Origin: Streptomyces avermitilis MA-4680 = NBRC 14893
GTDB lineage: Bacteria > Actinomycetota > Actinomycetes > Streptomycetales > Streptomycetaceae
Assembly (NCBI RefSeq): GCF_000009765.2
Contig: NC_003155.5
Coordinates: 2,480,001 to 2,544,000 of the forward strand
Reading direction: 5' to 3'
DNA: 64,000 bases
In this document: positions 1-10,198 of the stretch, piece by piece
Position numbering within the stretch: the stretch's first letter is position 1
Layout of the letters: every line of letters begins with the position of its first letter
Notes under the pieces: model-generated
Database searches by the model: none
What the model was told of the DNA's origin: nothing
What the model saw: the letters and a program-made list of their open reading frames with translations, nothing else
Made by a program: the position numbers and the translations under genes

Positions 1-499
1 AGACGGCCGGGGCCGACTCCGGCGGCAGCCGCCCGCCGCTGGGGCGGACCCGGTCGGCCAGGGGTCACGCACGGGCGGGCCTGCCCGGCGCGGTCCGGCG
101 CAGTCCGCCGCGGTCCGGCGTAGGGACCGTCTCGGCCCTGCCCGCGTCGGAGGCGCTGCGCGGCTCCTCGTCCGGCGCGCGTCGCGGACCCGGCCGGTGG
201 AGCCCGCCCCGCGGAAACGGCGCCTGCGGTGTCGACTCGTGGATTCCGGCCAACAAACCGCCGCTCGCCACCCCGCACCGCGCAGTCCCGGCCCATTGCG
301 ATCCGGGCGGGTTTACGCGCGGAGACCGAGGGTTTTCCCTGCCCAACTCCCTTAGGGGCTTCCCTCATTGGAGGGGCGACCGCCGGCTTCTAGCGTAAGG
401 GCCGTGCCGCTCGCTCGGGCACACGGAGCCGGTCCCGCGGCCCCGTGAACCACCCCCCACCCGCGCGTCCCCCCACCGGCAACACTCCTGAGGAGACTC
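1..499. other. non-coding or unresolved left edge
   Basis: I see no convincing gene here. Reading frames exist on both strands but have no ribosome binding site or recognisable domain, and their composition looks like a GC-rich shadow. The last 100 bases are presumably the promoter and leader of the protease that starts at 500. Confidence 0.5.
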
Positions 500-1291
500 A
501 TGTTCGGGCTCAATCGCGCAAAGAAGACCGCCGCCGTAGTCGCCGCCACCGCTGCCGCCGCGGCGACGGCTCTGCTGGCCGCCCCGGGCGCCGTCGCCGC
601 CCCCCAGCCCATCGTCGGCGGCTCGACGACCACGACGACCGCGTACCCGTTCATGATGCAGATCACGGACGCCTCGCAGAACCAGTTCTGCGGCGGCACC
701 CTGGTCTCGGCCACCAAGGTCGTCACCGCCGCCCACTGTATGGTCGGCGAGACCACCAGCAGCGTCCGCGTCGTCGGCGGCAGAACGTACCTCAACGGCA
801 CGAACGGCACCGTCAGCAAGGTCAGCAAGATCTGGATCAACCCCGACTACACGGACGCCACCAACGGCGACGACGTGGCCGTGCTGACCCTGTCGACGTC
901 GATGTCGTACACCCCGGCGTCGTACGTCTCGTCGTCCCAGACGAGCATCTACGCGACCGGCGCCACCGCCCGCATCATAGGCTGGGGCACCACCTCCGAG
1001 AACGGCAGCTCCTCCAACCAGCTGCGCACCGCGACCGTCCCGATCGTGTCCAACACCAGCTGCGCCAGCTCCTACGGTTCCGACTTCGTCGCCAGTGACA
1101 TGGTCTGCGCCGGATACACCTCCGGCGGCGTCGACACCTGCCAGGGCGACAGCGGCGGCCCGCTGCTCATCGGCGGCGTCCTGGCGGGCATCACGTCCTG
1201 GGGCGAGGGCTGCGCGGAGGCCGGCTACCCGGGCGTCTACACCCGCCTGACGACCTTCTCGAGCCTGGTGACCGCGCAGGTCAACTCGTAG
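500..1291 (+). CDS. secreted trypsin-like serine protease (S1 family)
   Basis: A 263-residue secreted endopeptidase of the chymotrypsin/trypsin family. Residues 1-34 form a signal peptide (basic N-terminus, Ala-rich core), then a short propeptide APQP, then the mature N-terminus IVGG at residue 38. The catalytic triad is visible: His in TAAHC, Asp in DDVAVL and Ser in GDSGGP. The Asp six residues before the Ser (DTCQGDSGGP) predicts trypsin-like Lys/Arg specificity. Six cysteines fit three disulfides. The start is set by a GAGGAG-type ribosome binding site just upstream. It is monocistronic and followed by a strong hairpin. Such enzymes are usually developmentally or nutritionally regulated exoenzymes in Streptomyces. 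The family call is firm; the physiological substrate is unknown. Confidence 0.95.
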   Translation: MFGLNRAKKTAAVVAATAAAAATALLAAPGAVAAPQPIVGGSTTTTTAYPFMMQITDASQNQFCGGTLVSATKVVTAAHCMVGETTSSVRVVGGRTYLNGTNGTVSKVSKIWINPDYTDATNGDDVAVLTLSTSMSYTPASYVSSSQTSIYATGATARIIGWGTTSENGSSSNQLRTATVPIVSNTSCASSYGSDFVASDMVCAGYTSGGVDTCQGDSGGPLLIGGVLAGITSWGEGCAEAGYPGVYTRLTTFSSLVTAQVNS

Positions 1292-1329
1292 TCACCGATG
1301 AACTCCTGAGCACCCCTCAGGTAAATACC

Positions 1330-1372
1330 AGGGGGCGTTGCGGGCCACCACGAGCGGCCCGCAACGCCCCCT
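1330..1372. terminator. perfect 17-bp hairpin, bidirectional terminator
   Basis: Arms 1330-1346 and 1356-1372 are perfectly complementary around a 9-nt loop. It lies between the convergent protease gene and the winged-helix gene at 1442-2680, so it can terminate both. Confidence 0.85.
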
Positions 1373-1441
1373 ATCCATCTGTCCATCGGCCTCCATCGTG
1401 CCGATGGCCCTCTTCGCGTCGGTGATCCGCGGTCCTTGACC

Positions 1442-2680
1442 TCATGCCCGTACGACGGTCCCGAACCGGATGTCGTACGAGTTCGTGCCGCCGGCCATCA
1501 CCGCGAGCGTCCGCTCGCCCTCCTGAACCACCTCCTGCCGCTGCGCCCTGGTGAGCGTGCCGAAGGGCTCGATGGTGAGGGCGTCCTCGTCCAGCCGCCA
1601 GACGCCCGCCAGGAAGCCGTCGACGAGGAGCGTGCAGTACGCCTGGTTCCCCGCCCAGGTACGGCCCTTGAGGTCGGCGGGCACCACGCGGGTGCGGTCG
1701 GCGTGGGAGAGGAGCAGGTTGTCGAACTCGGGCAGGAAGCGGGGCGGCGCGGGGGTGTCGGCGGCCGGGCGGGGCGCGTCCGGGAGGTCGAAGAGCTCGA
1801 CGCCGGTCTCGTCGCGGAAGGTGACGAGCTGCGGGCGAAGGCGCTCGAAGGCGTCCCGCAGCCGGGTCAGACCCGCCCAGGTCTGCATGTCCTTGACCGA
1901 CGCGGGACCGAAGGCGGCCAGATAGCGCAGCACGGTGGAGTCGGGCGCGGGGGCAGGCCCGGCGGGACGGCCGAGCCAGTGCTCGGCGGTGGTGAGCGCG
2001 ACCTGACCGCTCCTGCCCCACAGACCGCGCGGGGTGACCTGGACGAGCGGGAGGCGGCAGCGCGCGGCGACGGCGAGGGACTGCGGGTCCGCGTCCGGCC
2101 ACTCCACGAGCAGGGCCTCGCGGAGCTGCTTCATCGTGCGCGGCTCGGTCTCGACGAGCTCGCGGCTGACGGCGGTGAGCCGGTCGAGGTCGACGCCGGC
2201 GAGTCCCTTGCGGAAGTAGTTCAGTTCCCGGTCGCGGGCGGCCTGCACCAGCGGGCGCAGGGTGAGGCAGTCGTCGGCGGTGTGGGTGTGGATGGTGGAG
2301 CGCATGGTGACGATGCGGACGACCTCGCGGTCGGCCATGAGCCGTGACAGCGCCTCGGGGGTGAACCCGTCGAGGCGGGCGGCGAGGGCGTAGTACGGCG
2401 GCTTCACGTTCTGCGCCTGGAGCCCGAGCAGGTGCTCGACGGCGTCCTTCGCGGACAGGGGCGCGCGGCGCAGCAGGAGCTGGCGGTCGAGGGTGGCGCG
2501 GTTGAGGGCGCGGGGGGTGAGCACGGGAGCGGCCGCGGCGGCACGGGAGGCCTTGGGCGCCTTGGACGCCCTGGCCTTGGACGCCGTGGCCGCCGTGGCC
2601 GCCGTGGCCGCCGTGGCCGCCGTGACATGGGATGCCGTGACCTGGGACGCCGTGGCCTTCTGCGAGGTGCTCTTCGTCAT
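1442..2680 (-). CDS. winged helix DNA-binding domain protein (AlkZ-like, HTH_42)
   Basis: About 412 residues. From residue about 45 on it matches the winged-helix family that includes the DNA glycosylase AlkZ/YcaQ: LTPRALNRATLDRQ near the start, HLLGLQAQN, and the C-terminal GTNSYDIRFG region. A role in DNA binding or repair follows from the family, not from an active site I can verify. I chose the ATG at 2680 because it gives the family N-terminus plus a short tail; no good Shine-Dalgarno precedes it. The first 45 residues are low complexity (Thr-Ala-Ala repeats), from a 9-bp tandem repeat near 2582-2626. It is transcribed away from the corA-like gene and shares a 147-bp upstream region with it. 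An uncharacterised DNA-binding role remains possible. Confidence 0.8.
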   Translation of the reverse strand: MTKSTSQKATASQVTASHVTAATAATAATAATASKARASKAPKASRAAAAAPVLTPRALNRATLDRQLLLRRAPLSAKDAVEHLLGLQAQNVKPPYYALAARLDGFTPEALSRLMADREVVRIVTMRSTIHTHTADDCLTLRPLVQAARDRELNYFRKGLAGVDLDRLTAVSRELVETEPRTMKQLREALLVEWPDADPQSLAVAARCRLPLVQVTPRGLWGRSGQVALTTAEHWLGRPAGPAPAPDSTVLRYLAAFGPASVKDMQTWAGLTRLRDAFERLRPQLVTFRDETGVELFDLPDAPRPAADTPAPPRFLPEFDNLLLSHADRTRVVPADLKGRTWAGNQAYCTLLVDGFLAGVWRLDEDALTIEPFGTLTRAQRQEVVQEGERTLAVMAGGTNSYDIRFGTVVRA

Positions 2681-2827
2681 GCCGCGCACGCTAGCGGGGC
2701 TTGCGGACACCTTCTGTCCGCAACTCCGACCGGATACCGCGCTCACCGGGCACGCCGAGGCCGTTTGCCCCGTATATCCTGCTCCGTGATCACCACAGAC
2801 GTACGTTCGAGACGGGAGGCAGCCGCG

Positions 2828-3988
2828 ATGTCCGAGCGACGCGCCCGCCCAGCTTCGAAGAACGGCAGGAAGTCCGCCTGGCGCCGGGCCCTGAACCCGC
2901 CCGCGACGCCGCCCGCCGAACCTCCGGCGGGCGGCCCCGACGCGCCGGCCCCGGAAACGGCGGATGCGGCCAGCGTCGTACAGGCGACCCTGTACCGCGA
3001 CGGCGTACGCGTCTCCTCGCCCGCCTCCCTCGCCGACACGTTCCGGGAGCTGCGCGACGAGCCGTCCGGCATGGCCTGGATCGGCCTCGCGCGCCCCACG
3101 GAGTCCGAACTCCTTTCCCTGGCCGAGGAGTTCGATCTGCATCCGCTCGCCGTCGAGGACGCGATGGAGGCACACCAGCGGCCGAAACTGGAGCGCTACG
3201 GCGAGACGCTCTTCGTCGTCCTGCGGGCCGCCCGCTATCTGGACGCGCCGGAGGAGGTCGACTTCGGCGAACTCCATGTCTTCGTGGGCCCGGACTTCGT
3301 GATCACGGTCCGGCACGGCGCGGCCCCCGACCTGTCGGCCGTCCGCCGCCGTATGGAGGAGACGCCGGAGCTGCTGAAACTGGGGCCGGAGGCGGTGCTG
3401 TACGCGATCCTGGACGCGGTGGTCGACGGCTATGTGCCGGTGGTGGCCGGTGTCCAGAACGACATCGACGAGATCGAGACGGAGGTCTTCCGCGGCGACC
3501 CGGCCGTCTCCCGCCGCATCTACGAACTCTCCCGCGAGATGGTCGAGTTCCAGCGCGCCACCCGCCCCCTGGTCGGCATGCTGCACAGCCTGATGGCGGG
3601 CTTCGCCAAGTACGGCACGGACGAGGAACTCCAGCGCTACCTCCGGGACGTGGCCGACCACGTCACCCACACCAGCGAACGCGTCGACGGCTTCCGCCAG
3701 GCACTGGCGGACATCCTGACGGTGAACGCGACCCTGGTCACCCAGCAACAGAACGCGGAGATGCGGGCGTTGGCGGAGGCAGGGTTCGAGCAGAACGAGG
3801 AAATCAAGAAGATCTCGAGCTGGGCAGCGATCCTCTTCGCCCCCACGCTCGTCGGAACCATCTATGGCATGAACTTCGAGCACATGCCCGAGTTGGGCTG
3901 GAGCTTCGGATACCCCTTCGCGATCGGCCTGATGGGGCTGGTCTGCGTCAGTTTGTACGTGATTTTCAAGCGGCGGGGCTGGCTCTGA
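2828..3988 (+). CDS. corA: CorA-family magnesium/cobalt transporter
   Basis: A 386-residue inner-membrane divalent-cation channel. A polar, proline-rich N-terminus (about 45 residues) precedes the cytoplasmic alpha/beta funnel domain and a long helix. Two C-terminal membrane segments follow, the first ending in the diagnostic YGMNF motif. The family moves Mg2+ and sometimes Co2+ as a pentamer. The start is the ATG at 2828, preceded by a GGGAGG-containing stretch; the frame is open further upstream, but that part runs antisense to the neighbouring gene and shows no homology. No Mg2+ leader is evident. The assignment is secure; ion preference is inferred. Confidence 0.92.
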   Translation: MSERRARPASKNGRKSAWRRALNPPATPPAEPPAGGPDAPAPETADAASVVQATLYRDGVRVSSPASLADTFRELRDEPSGMAWIGLARPTESELLSLAEEFDLHPLAVEDAMEAHQRPKLERYGETLFVVLRAARYLDAPEEVDFGELHVFVGPDFVITVRHGAAPDLSAVRRRMEETPELLKLGPEAVLYAILDAVVDGYVPVVAGVQNDIDEIETEVFRGDPAVSRRIYELSREMVEFQRATRPLVGMLHSLMAGFAKYGTDEELQRYLRDVADHVTHTSERVDGFRQALADILTVNATLVTQQQNAEMRALAEAGFEQNEEIKKISSWAAILFAPTLVGTIYGMNFEHMPELGWSFGYPFAIGLMGLVCVSLYVIFKRRGWL

Positions 3989-4045
3989 GCCCCTCGCACC
4001 CCGCTCAGTTCTCCCTTCGAGAATCACCACGCCCCTTCGAGACGG

Positions 4046-5050
4046 TCACTTGTCGGTCTGGAGTACCGCCATCATCCCCGCGTCCTCATGGTTGAGGATG
4101 TGGCAGTGCAGGACCGTCCTGCCCGGATAGTCGAGGAACCGGATACGGATGACCGTGTTTCCGCGTGGCGGGACGTCGGCGGTTTCCTACAAGCCGTAGT
4201 TGACCTGCGGCTTGCCGTTGATACGCATCACCTGGAAGTCGTTGGTGTGGATGTGGAACGAGTGGGACTCGTCGCTGTCGTTCTTGATCGTCCATTCCTC
4301 GACGGTGTTGAGCCTGGCCCGGAAGTCGACGCGGCCGTGGTCGAACTGCTTGTGGTTGATGTAGAAGAGCGTGCCGGCCTTGTTCTCCGTGAAGATGACC
4401 GTCTCGCGTCCCGCGACGGCCTCCTTCCCGAGGTCGTCCACCGGGGCGAAGGCTGTGGGCAGGGCCGCGAGCCGCATCGGTTCGCCCTCGGTCCGGACCG
4501 TGGCCAGTGTCGCCCGGGGGAACTGGTTTCCGGCCTTGCCGCTGGTGTACGGCGACGATGTGGAACTCGGTGCCCGGCAGCGTCACTTAGTAGAGGATGT
4601 TGGCCCCGATGTTCCCGAGTCGCCACAACTGGGTCTCGCCGGGCCTGATCCGGATCCGTGGGTTGAGCTGCCCGTTGACGGTGCGTGTCGTGGGTGCACC
4701 GATCTTGAGCTTCGTGGTCTTGATCTGGTCGCCCACGAGTTGGAAGTCCTTGAGCGCGACGACGTGTTCCGTGATCCCGCGGAGCGGCGCGGGCAGATAC
4801 TCGTCGAGGCCGTCGACCACGATCAGGCCGGCCATGCCACCGGCGGTCCGGGCGGCGGACAACGTGTGCGGGTACGGGTGATACCAGTACGTTCCCGGCT
4901 CCAGGCTCTTGGAGAAGGTGTACTCGTAGGTGAACGTCTTCCCCGGCTCGATCTTGAGGAGGACGTTGTCCGAATCCCCGTGCTGCCGCAGTGCCGCGGT
5001 CCCGTAGTACGGATTCCGCCCGGGGTCCGTAGTACGGACTCCGCCCGGGG
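4046..5050 (-). pseudogene. decayed multicopper oxidase
   Basis: Translation in shifting frames reconstructs most of a secreted multicopper oxidase (bilirubin-oxidase/CotA type). The N-terminal half retains the copper motif TYWYHPYPHT, the middle has a YTSGKAGNQFPRATLA stretch and SHSFHIHTNDFQV, and the 3' end has the type 1 copper signature HCHILNHEDAGMM. Lesions are a TAA stop after ANILY near 4587, a frameshift just downstream (about 4545-4555), and a TAG stop after VNYGL near 4187 where reading resumes with ETADVPPRG. The signal peptide and the first HWHG copper motif are missing, and the 5' boundary carries a 25-bp duplication. With several independent lesions, sequencing error is unlikely to explain everything. 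No active enzyme is expected. Confidence 0.88.
5001..5050. repeat. 25-bp tandem duplication at the 5' edge of the oxidase pseudogene
   Basis: Positions 5001-5025 and 5026-5050 are the same 25-bp unit with two mismatches. In the oxidase frame each encodes NPYYG or SPYYG, so the copy shifts the frame (25 is not a multiple of 3) and probably contributed to inactivation. Confidence 0.85.
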
Positions 5051-5129
5051 ATCAAGGTCAACAGGAAGAGGGCAAGGTCACAGCCATGACCTCTGCTGCT
5101 CCTTTGTCCGTCTGCCCTAACATCCGAGC

Positions 5130-6941
5130 ATGACGGTCCTGCCTGACGACGGGCTTTCGCTGGCCGCCGAGTTCCCTGATGCGACCCTTGAGCAGTGGCA
5201 GCGCCTCGTGGCGGGCGTACTGCGCAAGTCGGGCAAGGAAGTCTCGGACACGGCAGCCGAGGAAGCTCTGTCCACCGCGCTGGAGGACGGCCTCGCCAGC
5301 CGGCCTCTGTACACGGCGCGCGACTCCGCGCCCGATCCCGGCCTTCCCGGTTTCGCCCCCTTCGTCCGCGGTGGCCGCGCCGAGGGGAACACCACCGGCG
5401 GCTGGGACGTACGGCAGCGGCACTCGGCCGCCGACGGCGACGCGGTGCTCGCGGACCTGGAGAACGGCGTCACCTCACTCTGGCTGGTCGCCGGCGCGGG
5501 CGGAATCCCTGTGCCCTCGCTCGGCCGGGTCCTCGACGGCGTCTACCTCGACCTGGCGCCCGTCGCCCTCGACGCGGGAGGTGACACCGAGCCCGCCGCG
5601 CGCGAGTTGCTGCGGCTGTACGCGGAGCGGGGTGTCGCCAAGGAGGCGGCGCGCGGCAATCTGGGTGCGGACCCGCTGGGCCACGAGGCCCGTACGGGAG
5701 ACGAGCCGTTCGACTTCGCGCCGGTCGCCGGCCTCGCGCGGTTGTGTGCCGAGGAGTACCCGGGGCTGCGCGCACTGACCGTGGACGCGTTGCCCTACCA
5801 CGAGGCCGGTGGCTCCGCCGCTCAGGAGCTCGGCTGTTCGCTGGCGACCGGCGTCGCCTATCTGCGGGAGCTGACCGCGGCCGGCCTCTCGGTCGAACAC
5901 GCCTGCGGGCAGCTGGAGTTCCGGTACGCCGCCACCGCCGACCAGTTCCTGACCATCGCCAAACTGCGGGCGGCCCGCAGGCTGTGGGCACGGGTCGCCG
6001 AGGTGTGCGGGGCGCCGGGCGCGGGGGCGCAGGTGCAGCATGCCGTGACCTCGCCGGTCATGATGGCGCGCCGCGATCCGTGGGTGAACATGCTGCGTAC
6101 GACGGTCGCCACCCTGGCGGCCGGGGTCGGTGGCGCCGACGCCGTCACGGTGCTGCCCTTCGACCACGCCCTCGGCCTTCCCGACGCGTTCGCCCGGCGG
6201 ATCGCCCGCAACACCTCGACGATCCTGGTCGAGGAGTCGCATCTGTCGAGGGTGATCGATCCGGCGGGCGGCTCCTGGTACGTGGAGCGGCTCACCGACG
6301 AACTCGCCCACTCGGGCTGGGAGTTCTTCCAATGGATCGAGCGGGAGGGCGGCCAGGCGGGGGCCCTGCGCTCGGGCCGGCTCGGGCAGGACCTGGCGAA
6401 CACCTGGGCGGCGCGGAGCGCGAAGCTCGCCGAACGACGTGAGCCCGTGACCGGGGTCAGCGAGTTCCCGAGTCTCGCCGAGCGCCCCGTGGAGCGCGCG
6501 CCCGCACCCGCCTCTCCGTCCGGCGGCCTCCCCCGGGTGCGGCGCGACGAGGCGTACGAGACGCTGCGCGCCCGCTCCGACGCCCACCTGGCGGCGACCG
6601 GGTCCCGGCCGCGGATCTTCCTGGCCGCCCTGGGTCCCGCCGCCGCCCACACCGCCCGTCTCGCCTTCGCCTCGAACCTGTTCCAGGCCGGTGGCATCGA
6701 GCCCGTCACGGAGGGCACGTTCGAGGACAGCGGTGCCACCGAGGTCTGTCTCTGCTCCAGCGACGCGCTGTACGAGGAGCGGGCCGCGGAGGTCGCCGGG
6801 GCCGTCAAGGCGGCAGGCGCCAGGCATGTGTTCCTCGCCGGCCGTCCCGGGCGGTACCCCGGTGTCGACAGCCATGTCTTCGCGGGCTGTGACACCGTCG
6901 CCGTACTCTCCGCCACCCTCGACCGTATGGGAGTGTCCTGA
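5130..6941 (+). CDS. mutA: methylmalonyl-CoA mutase small subunit
   Basis: The 603-residue small subunit of heterodimeric adenosylcobalamin-dependent methylmalonyl-CoA mutase, which interconverts methylmalonyl-CoA and succinyl-CoA. It shares the mutase TIM-barrel fold with MutB (for example the [14 protein letters not shown] and [21 protein letters not shown] stretches). Its C-terminal cobalamin-like domain lacks the DxHxxG cobalamin-ligand motif, as expected for the non-catalytic subunit. The ATG at 5130 has only a weak ribosome binding site. Its stop overlaps the mutB start by one base (TGATG), implying translational coupling. In actinomycetes the pathway feeds propionyl-CoA into the TCA cycle or supplies methylmalonyl-CoA for polyketides. 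Confidence 0.95.
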   Translation: MTVLPDDGLSLAAEFPDATLEQWQRLVAGVLRKSGKEVSDTAAEEALSTALEDGLASRPLYTARDSAPDPGLPGFAPFVRGGRAEGNTTGGWDVRQRHSAADGDAVLADLENGVTSLWLVAGAGGIPVPSLGRVLDGVYLDLAPVALDAGGDTEPAARELLRLYAERGVAKEAARGNLGADPLGHEARTGDEPFDFAPVAGLARLCAEEYPGLRALTVDALPYHEAGGSAAQELGCSLATGVAYLRELTAAGLSVEHACGQLEFRYAATADQFLTIAKLRAARRLWARVAEVCGAPGAGAQVQHAVTSPVMMARRDPWVNMLRTTVATLAAGVGGADAVTVLPFDHALGLPDAFARRIARNTSTILVEESHLSRVIDPAGGSWYVERLTDELAHSGWEFFQWIEREGGQAGALRSGRLGQDLANTWAARSAKLAERREPVTGVSEFPSLAERPVERAPAPASPSGGLPRVRRDEAYETLRARSDAHLAATGSRPRIFLAALGPAAAHTARLAFASNLFQAGGIEPVTEGTFEDSGATEVCLCSSDALYEERAAEVAGAVKAAGARHVFLAGRPGRYPGVDSHVFAGCDTVAVLSATLDRMGVS

Positions 6942-9115
6942 TGGGAATCCCCGACTTCGCCGGGATCGAGCTGGGCACGCCCACCGCCTCCGGCGGCCCC
7001 GACGAGTGGCGTACGGCCCTGAAGAAGGCGACCGGCGGCGACGACCTCCTCTGGGAGACCCCCGAGGGCATCACGGTCAAGCCTCTCTACACCGGGCAGG
7101 ACGTCGAGGGCCTGGACTTCCTGGGCACGTACCCGGGCATCGCCCCGTATCTGCGCGGCCCGTACCCGACGATGTACGTCAACCAGCCCTGGACCATCCG
7201 CCAGTACGCGGGCTTCTCCACCGCCGAGGAGTCCAACGCCTTCTACCGGCGCAACCTGGCGGCCGGCCAGAAGGGCCTGTCCGTCGCCTTCGACCTGCCC
7301 ACCCACCGCGGCTACGACAGCGACCACCCCCGCGTGACCGGTGACGTCGGCATGGCGGGCGTGGCCATCGACTCGATCTACGACATGCGGCAGCTCTTCG
7401 ACGGCATCCCGCTCGACAAGATGACCGTGTCGATGACGATGAACGGCGCCGTGCTGCCCGTCCTCGCGCTCTACATCGTGGCCGCCGAGGAACAGGGCGT
7501 GCCGCCCGAGAAACTGGCCGGGACCATCCAGAACGACATCCTCAAGGAGTTCATGGTCCGCAACACCTACATCTATCCGCCGAAGCCGTCGATGCGGATC
7601 ATCTCCGACATCTTCGCCTTCACGTCGCAGCGGATGCCGCGGTACAACTCCATCTCCATCTCCGGGTACCACATCCAGGAGGCGGGCGCGACGGCCGACC
7701 TGGAGCTCGCGTACACGCTCGCCGACGGCGTGGAGTACCTGCGGGCCGGCCAGGAGGCCGGCCTGGACGTCGACGCCTTCGCGCCCCGGCTCTCCTTCTT
7801 CTGGGCGATCGGCATGAACTTCTTCATGGAGATCGCCAAGATGCGGGCCGCGCGCCTGCTGTGGGCGAAGCTGGTCAAGCAGTTCGACCCGAAGAACGCC
7901 AAGTCCCTCTCTCTGCGCACCCATTCGCAGACCTCCGGCTGGTCGCTGACCGCGCAGGACGTGTTCAACAACGTGACGCGTACGTGTGTGGAGGCGATGG
8001 CGGCCACCCAAGGCCACACGCAGTCCCTGCACACCAACGCGCTCGACGAGGCGCTCGCGCTGCCCACCGACTTCTCGGCGCGCATCGCCCGCAACACGCA
8101 GCTGCTGATCCAGCAGGAGTCGGGCACGACCCGGGTGATCGACCCGTGGGGCGGCAGCGCGTACGTCGAGAAGCTGACGTACGACCTGGCGCGCCGGGCC
8201 TGGCAGCACATCGAGGAGGTCGAGGCGGCGGGCGGCATGGCGCAGGCCATCGACGCCGGTATCCCGAAGCTCCGGGTGGAGGAGGCCGCGGCCCGCACCC
8301 AGGCGCGGATCGACTCCGGGCGCCAGCCGGTCATCGGCGTGAACAAGTACCGCGTCGAGACCGACGAGAAGATCGACGTCCTCAAGGTCGACAACTCCTC
8401 CGTCCGCGCCCAGCAGATCGAGAAGCTCCGGCGGCTGCGCGCGGAGCGCGACGAACAGGCCTGCCAGGACGCGCTGCACGCCCTGACCCGCGCCGCCGAG
8501 GGCACCGGCAACCTGCTGGAGCTGGCCGTGAACGCCGCCCGCGCGAAGGCCACCGTCGGGGAGATCTCCGACGCCCTGGAGAAGGTGTACGGGCGGCACG
8601 CGGGGCAGATCCGTACGATCTCCGGTGTGTACCGCACCGAAGCAGGCGAGTCTCCGTCCGTCGAGCGCACCCGTACGCTCGTGGGCTCCTTCGAGGAGGC
8701 CGAGGGCCGCCGTCCGCGCATCCTGGTCGCCAAGATGGGCCAGGACGGGCACGACCGCGGCCAGAAGGTGATCGCCACCGCCTTCGCCGACCTCGGCTTC
8801 GACGTCGACGTCGGCCCGCTCTTCCAGACCCCCGCCGAGGTGGCCCGCCAGGCCGTGGAGGCGGACGTGCACATCGTCGGCGTCTCCTCGCTGGCCGCGG
8901 GGCATCTGACCCTCGTACCGGCGCTGCGCGAGCAGCTCGCCGAAGAGGGGCGCGAGGACATCATGATCGTGGTCGGCGGGGTGATCCCACCGCAGGACGT
9001 GCCGACCCTGCTGGAGATGGGCGCGGCAGCCGTCTTCCCGCCCGGCACGGTCATCCCCGACGCGGCGTACGACCTGGTGACGCGGCTGGCCGCCGATCTC
9101 GGACACGACCTCTGA
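6941..9115 (+). CDS. mutB: methylmalonyl-CoA mutase large (catalytic) subunit
   Basis: The 724-residue catalytic subunit. The N-terminal substrate barrel has the diagnostic [20 protein letters not shown] region, [19 protein letters not shown], and the active-site stretch [12 protein letters not shown]. The C-terminal flavodoxin-like domain carries the cobalamin-ligand motif DGHDRG (about residue 601). Length matches the family. Its start overlaps the mutA stop, and meaB begins five bases after its stop, so the three genes form an operon. The cofactor is adenosylcobalamin, which links this operon functionally to the cobalt and B12-riboswitch genes about 10 kb downstream. Confidence 0.97.
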   Translation: MGIPDFAGIELGTPTASGGPDEWRTALKKATGGDDLLWETPEGITVKPLYTGQDVEGLDFLGTYPGIAPYLRGPYPTMYVNQPWTIRQYAGFSTAEESNAFYRRNLAAGQKGLSVAFDLPTHRGYDSDHPRVTGDVGMAGVAIDSIYDMRQLFDGIPLDKMTVSMTMNGAVLPVLALYIVAAEEQGVPPEKLAGTIQNDILKEFMVRNTYIYPPKPSMRIISDIFAFTSQRMPRYNSISISGYHIQEAGATADLELAYTLADGVEYLRAGQEAGLDVDAFAPRLSFFWAIGMNFFMEIAKMRAARLLWAKLVKQFDPKNAKSLSLRTHSQTSGWSLTAQDVFNNVTRTCVEAMAATQGHTQSLHTNALDEALALPTDFSARIARNTQLLIQQESGTTRVIDPWGGSAYVEKLTYDLARRAWQHIEEVEAAGGMAQAIDAGIPKLRVEEAAARTQARIDSGRQPVIGVNKYRVETDEKIDVLKVDNSSVRAQQIEKLRRLRAERDEQACQDALHALTRAAEGTGNLLELAVNAARAKATVGEISDALEKVYGRHAGQIRTISGVYRTEAGESPSVERTRTLVGSFEEAEGRRPRILVAKMGQDGHDRGQKVIATAFADLGFDVDVGPLFQTPAEVARQAVEADVHIVGVSSLAAGHLTLVPALREQLAEEGREDIMIVVGGVIPPQDVPTLLEMGAAAVFPPGTVIPDAAYDLVTRLAADLGHDL

Positions 9116-9120
9116 GCCGA

Positions 9121-10116
9121 ATGAGCCCCATGGCGATCGACCTCGACAGCTATGTGAAGGGCGTACTCGAAGGGAAGCGGGCGCAGATCGCGCGCGCCAT
9201 CACCCTCGTCGAGTCCACCCGGCCCGATCACCGTTCCCTGGCACAGGAGTTGCTCACCGAGCTGCTGCCGCACAGCGGCCAGGCGAAACGGATCGGGATC
9301 AGCGGTGTGCCCGGGGTGGGCAAGTCGACGTTCATCGACGCGCTCGGCACCATGCTCACCGGCCTCGGCCACCGGGTCGCGGTCCTGGCCGTCGACCCGT
9401 CGTCGAGCCGGACCGGCGGTTCGATCCTCGGCGACAAGACCCGGATGGAGCGTCTTGCCGTCGACCCCGCGGCCTTCGTACGCCCCTCCCCCACCGCCGG
9501 CACCCTGGGCGGGGTCGCCAAGGCGACCCGCGAGTCGATCGTGGTGATGGAGGCCGCGGGCTACGACGTCGTCCTGGTCGAGACGGTGGGCGTGGGACAG
9601 TCGGAGACCGCGGTCGCGAACATGGTCGACTCCTTCCTGCTGCTCACCCTCGCCCGTACCGGTGACCAGCTGCAAGGCATCAAGAAGGGGGTGCTGGAGC
9701 TGGCCGACGTGATCGCCGTCAACAAGGCGGACGGGCCGCACGAGCGCGACGCCCGCGCCGCGGCACGGGAGTTGGCGGGCGCACTGCGCCTGATGCACGG
9801 CGCCAACGCCGCCTGGACCCCGCCCGTGCTCAGTTGCAGCGCGCGCGACGCGGTGGGCCTGGACACGGTGTGGGAGCGCCTCGAACAGCACCGCACGCTC
9901 CTCGACTCGACCGGCCGGCTCGCCGCCAAGCGCCGCGACCAGCAGGTCGACTGGACCTGGACCATGGTCCGCGACGAACTCCTCGGCCGCCTGCACGCCG
10001 ATCCGGCCGTACGGACCCTCGCGCCTTCCCTCGAACAGCAGGTGCGGGACGGCGCGTTGACGGCCACGCTCGCCGCCGAGCGCATTCTGCGGGTGTTCGG
10101 CGACGGGGTGCGGTGA
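9121..10116 (+). CDS. meaB: methylmalonyl-CoA mutase-associated GTPase MeaB
   Basis: A 331-residue P-loop GTPase of the MeaB/ArgK family. It gates transfer of intact adenosylcobalamin to the mutase and protects the enzyme from inactivation. Visible are Walker [10 protein letters not shown] (about residue 60), a Walker-B-like [14 protein letters not shown], and the guanine-specificity motif NKADG. The ATG at 9121 is five bases after the mutB stop; a second in-frame ATG at 9130 is an equally possible start and neither has a strong ribosome binding site. It is the last gene of mutA-mutB-meaB. Confidence 0.94.
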   Translation: MSPMAIDLDSYVKGVLEGKRAQIARAITLVESTRPDHRSLAQELLTELLPHSGQAKRIGISGVPGVGKSTFIDALGTMLTGLGHRVAVLAVDPSSSRTGGSILGDKTRMERLAVDPAAFVRPSPTAGTLGGVAKATRESIVVMEAAGYDVVLVETVGVGQSETAVANMVDSFLLLTLARTGDQLQGIKKGVLELADVIAVNKADGPHERDARAAARELAGALRLMHGANAAWTPPVLSCSARDAVGLDTVWERLEQHRTLLDSTGRLAAKRRDQQVDWTWTMVRDELLGRLHADPAVRTLAPSLEQQVRDGALTATLAAERILRVFGDGVR

Positions 10117-10198
10117 ACCGCCGGAGGGCCGACGTCCGCTCCGGGTGACGTCCTGCCGCCTCGCCGCGTCGTGCAGAGGCGGCGCGGGGGTGTGCGGG

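Noticed and set aside
65..346. Small minus-strand frame at the left edge
   Set aside because: Arg/Gly/Pro-rich shadow-like translation, no ribosome binding site or domain.
5858..9106. Minus-strand long frame opposite mutA-mutB
   Set aside because: Shadow of the mutase genes; no domain.
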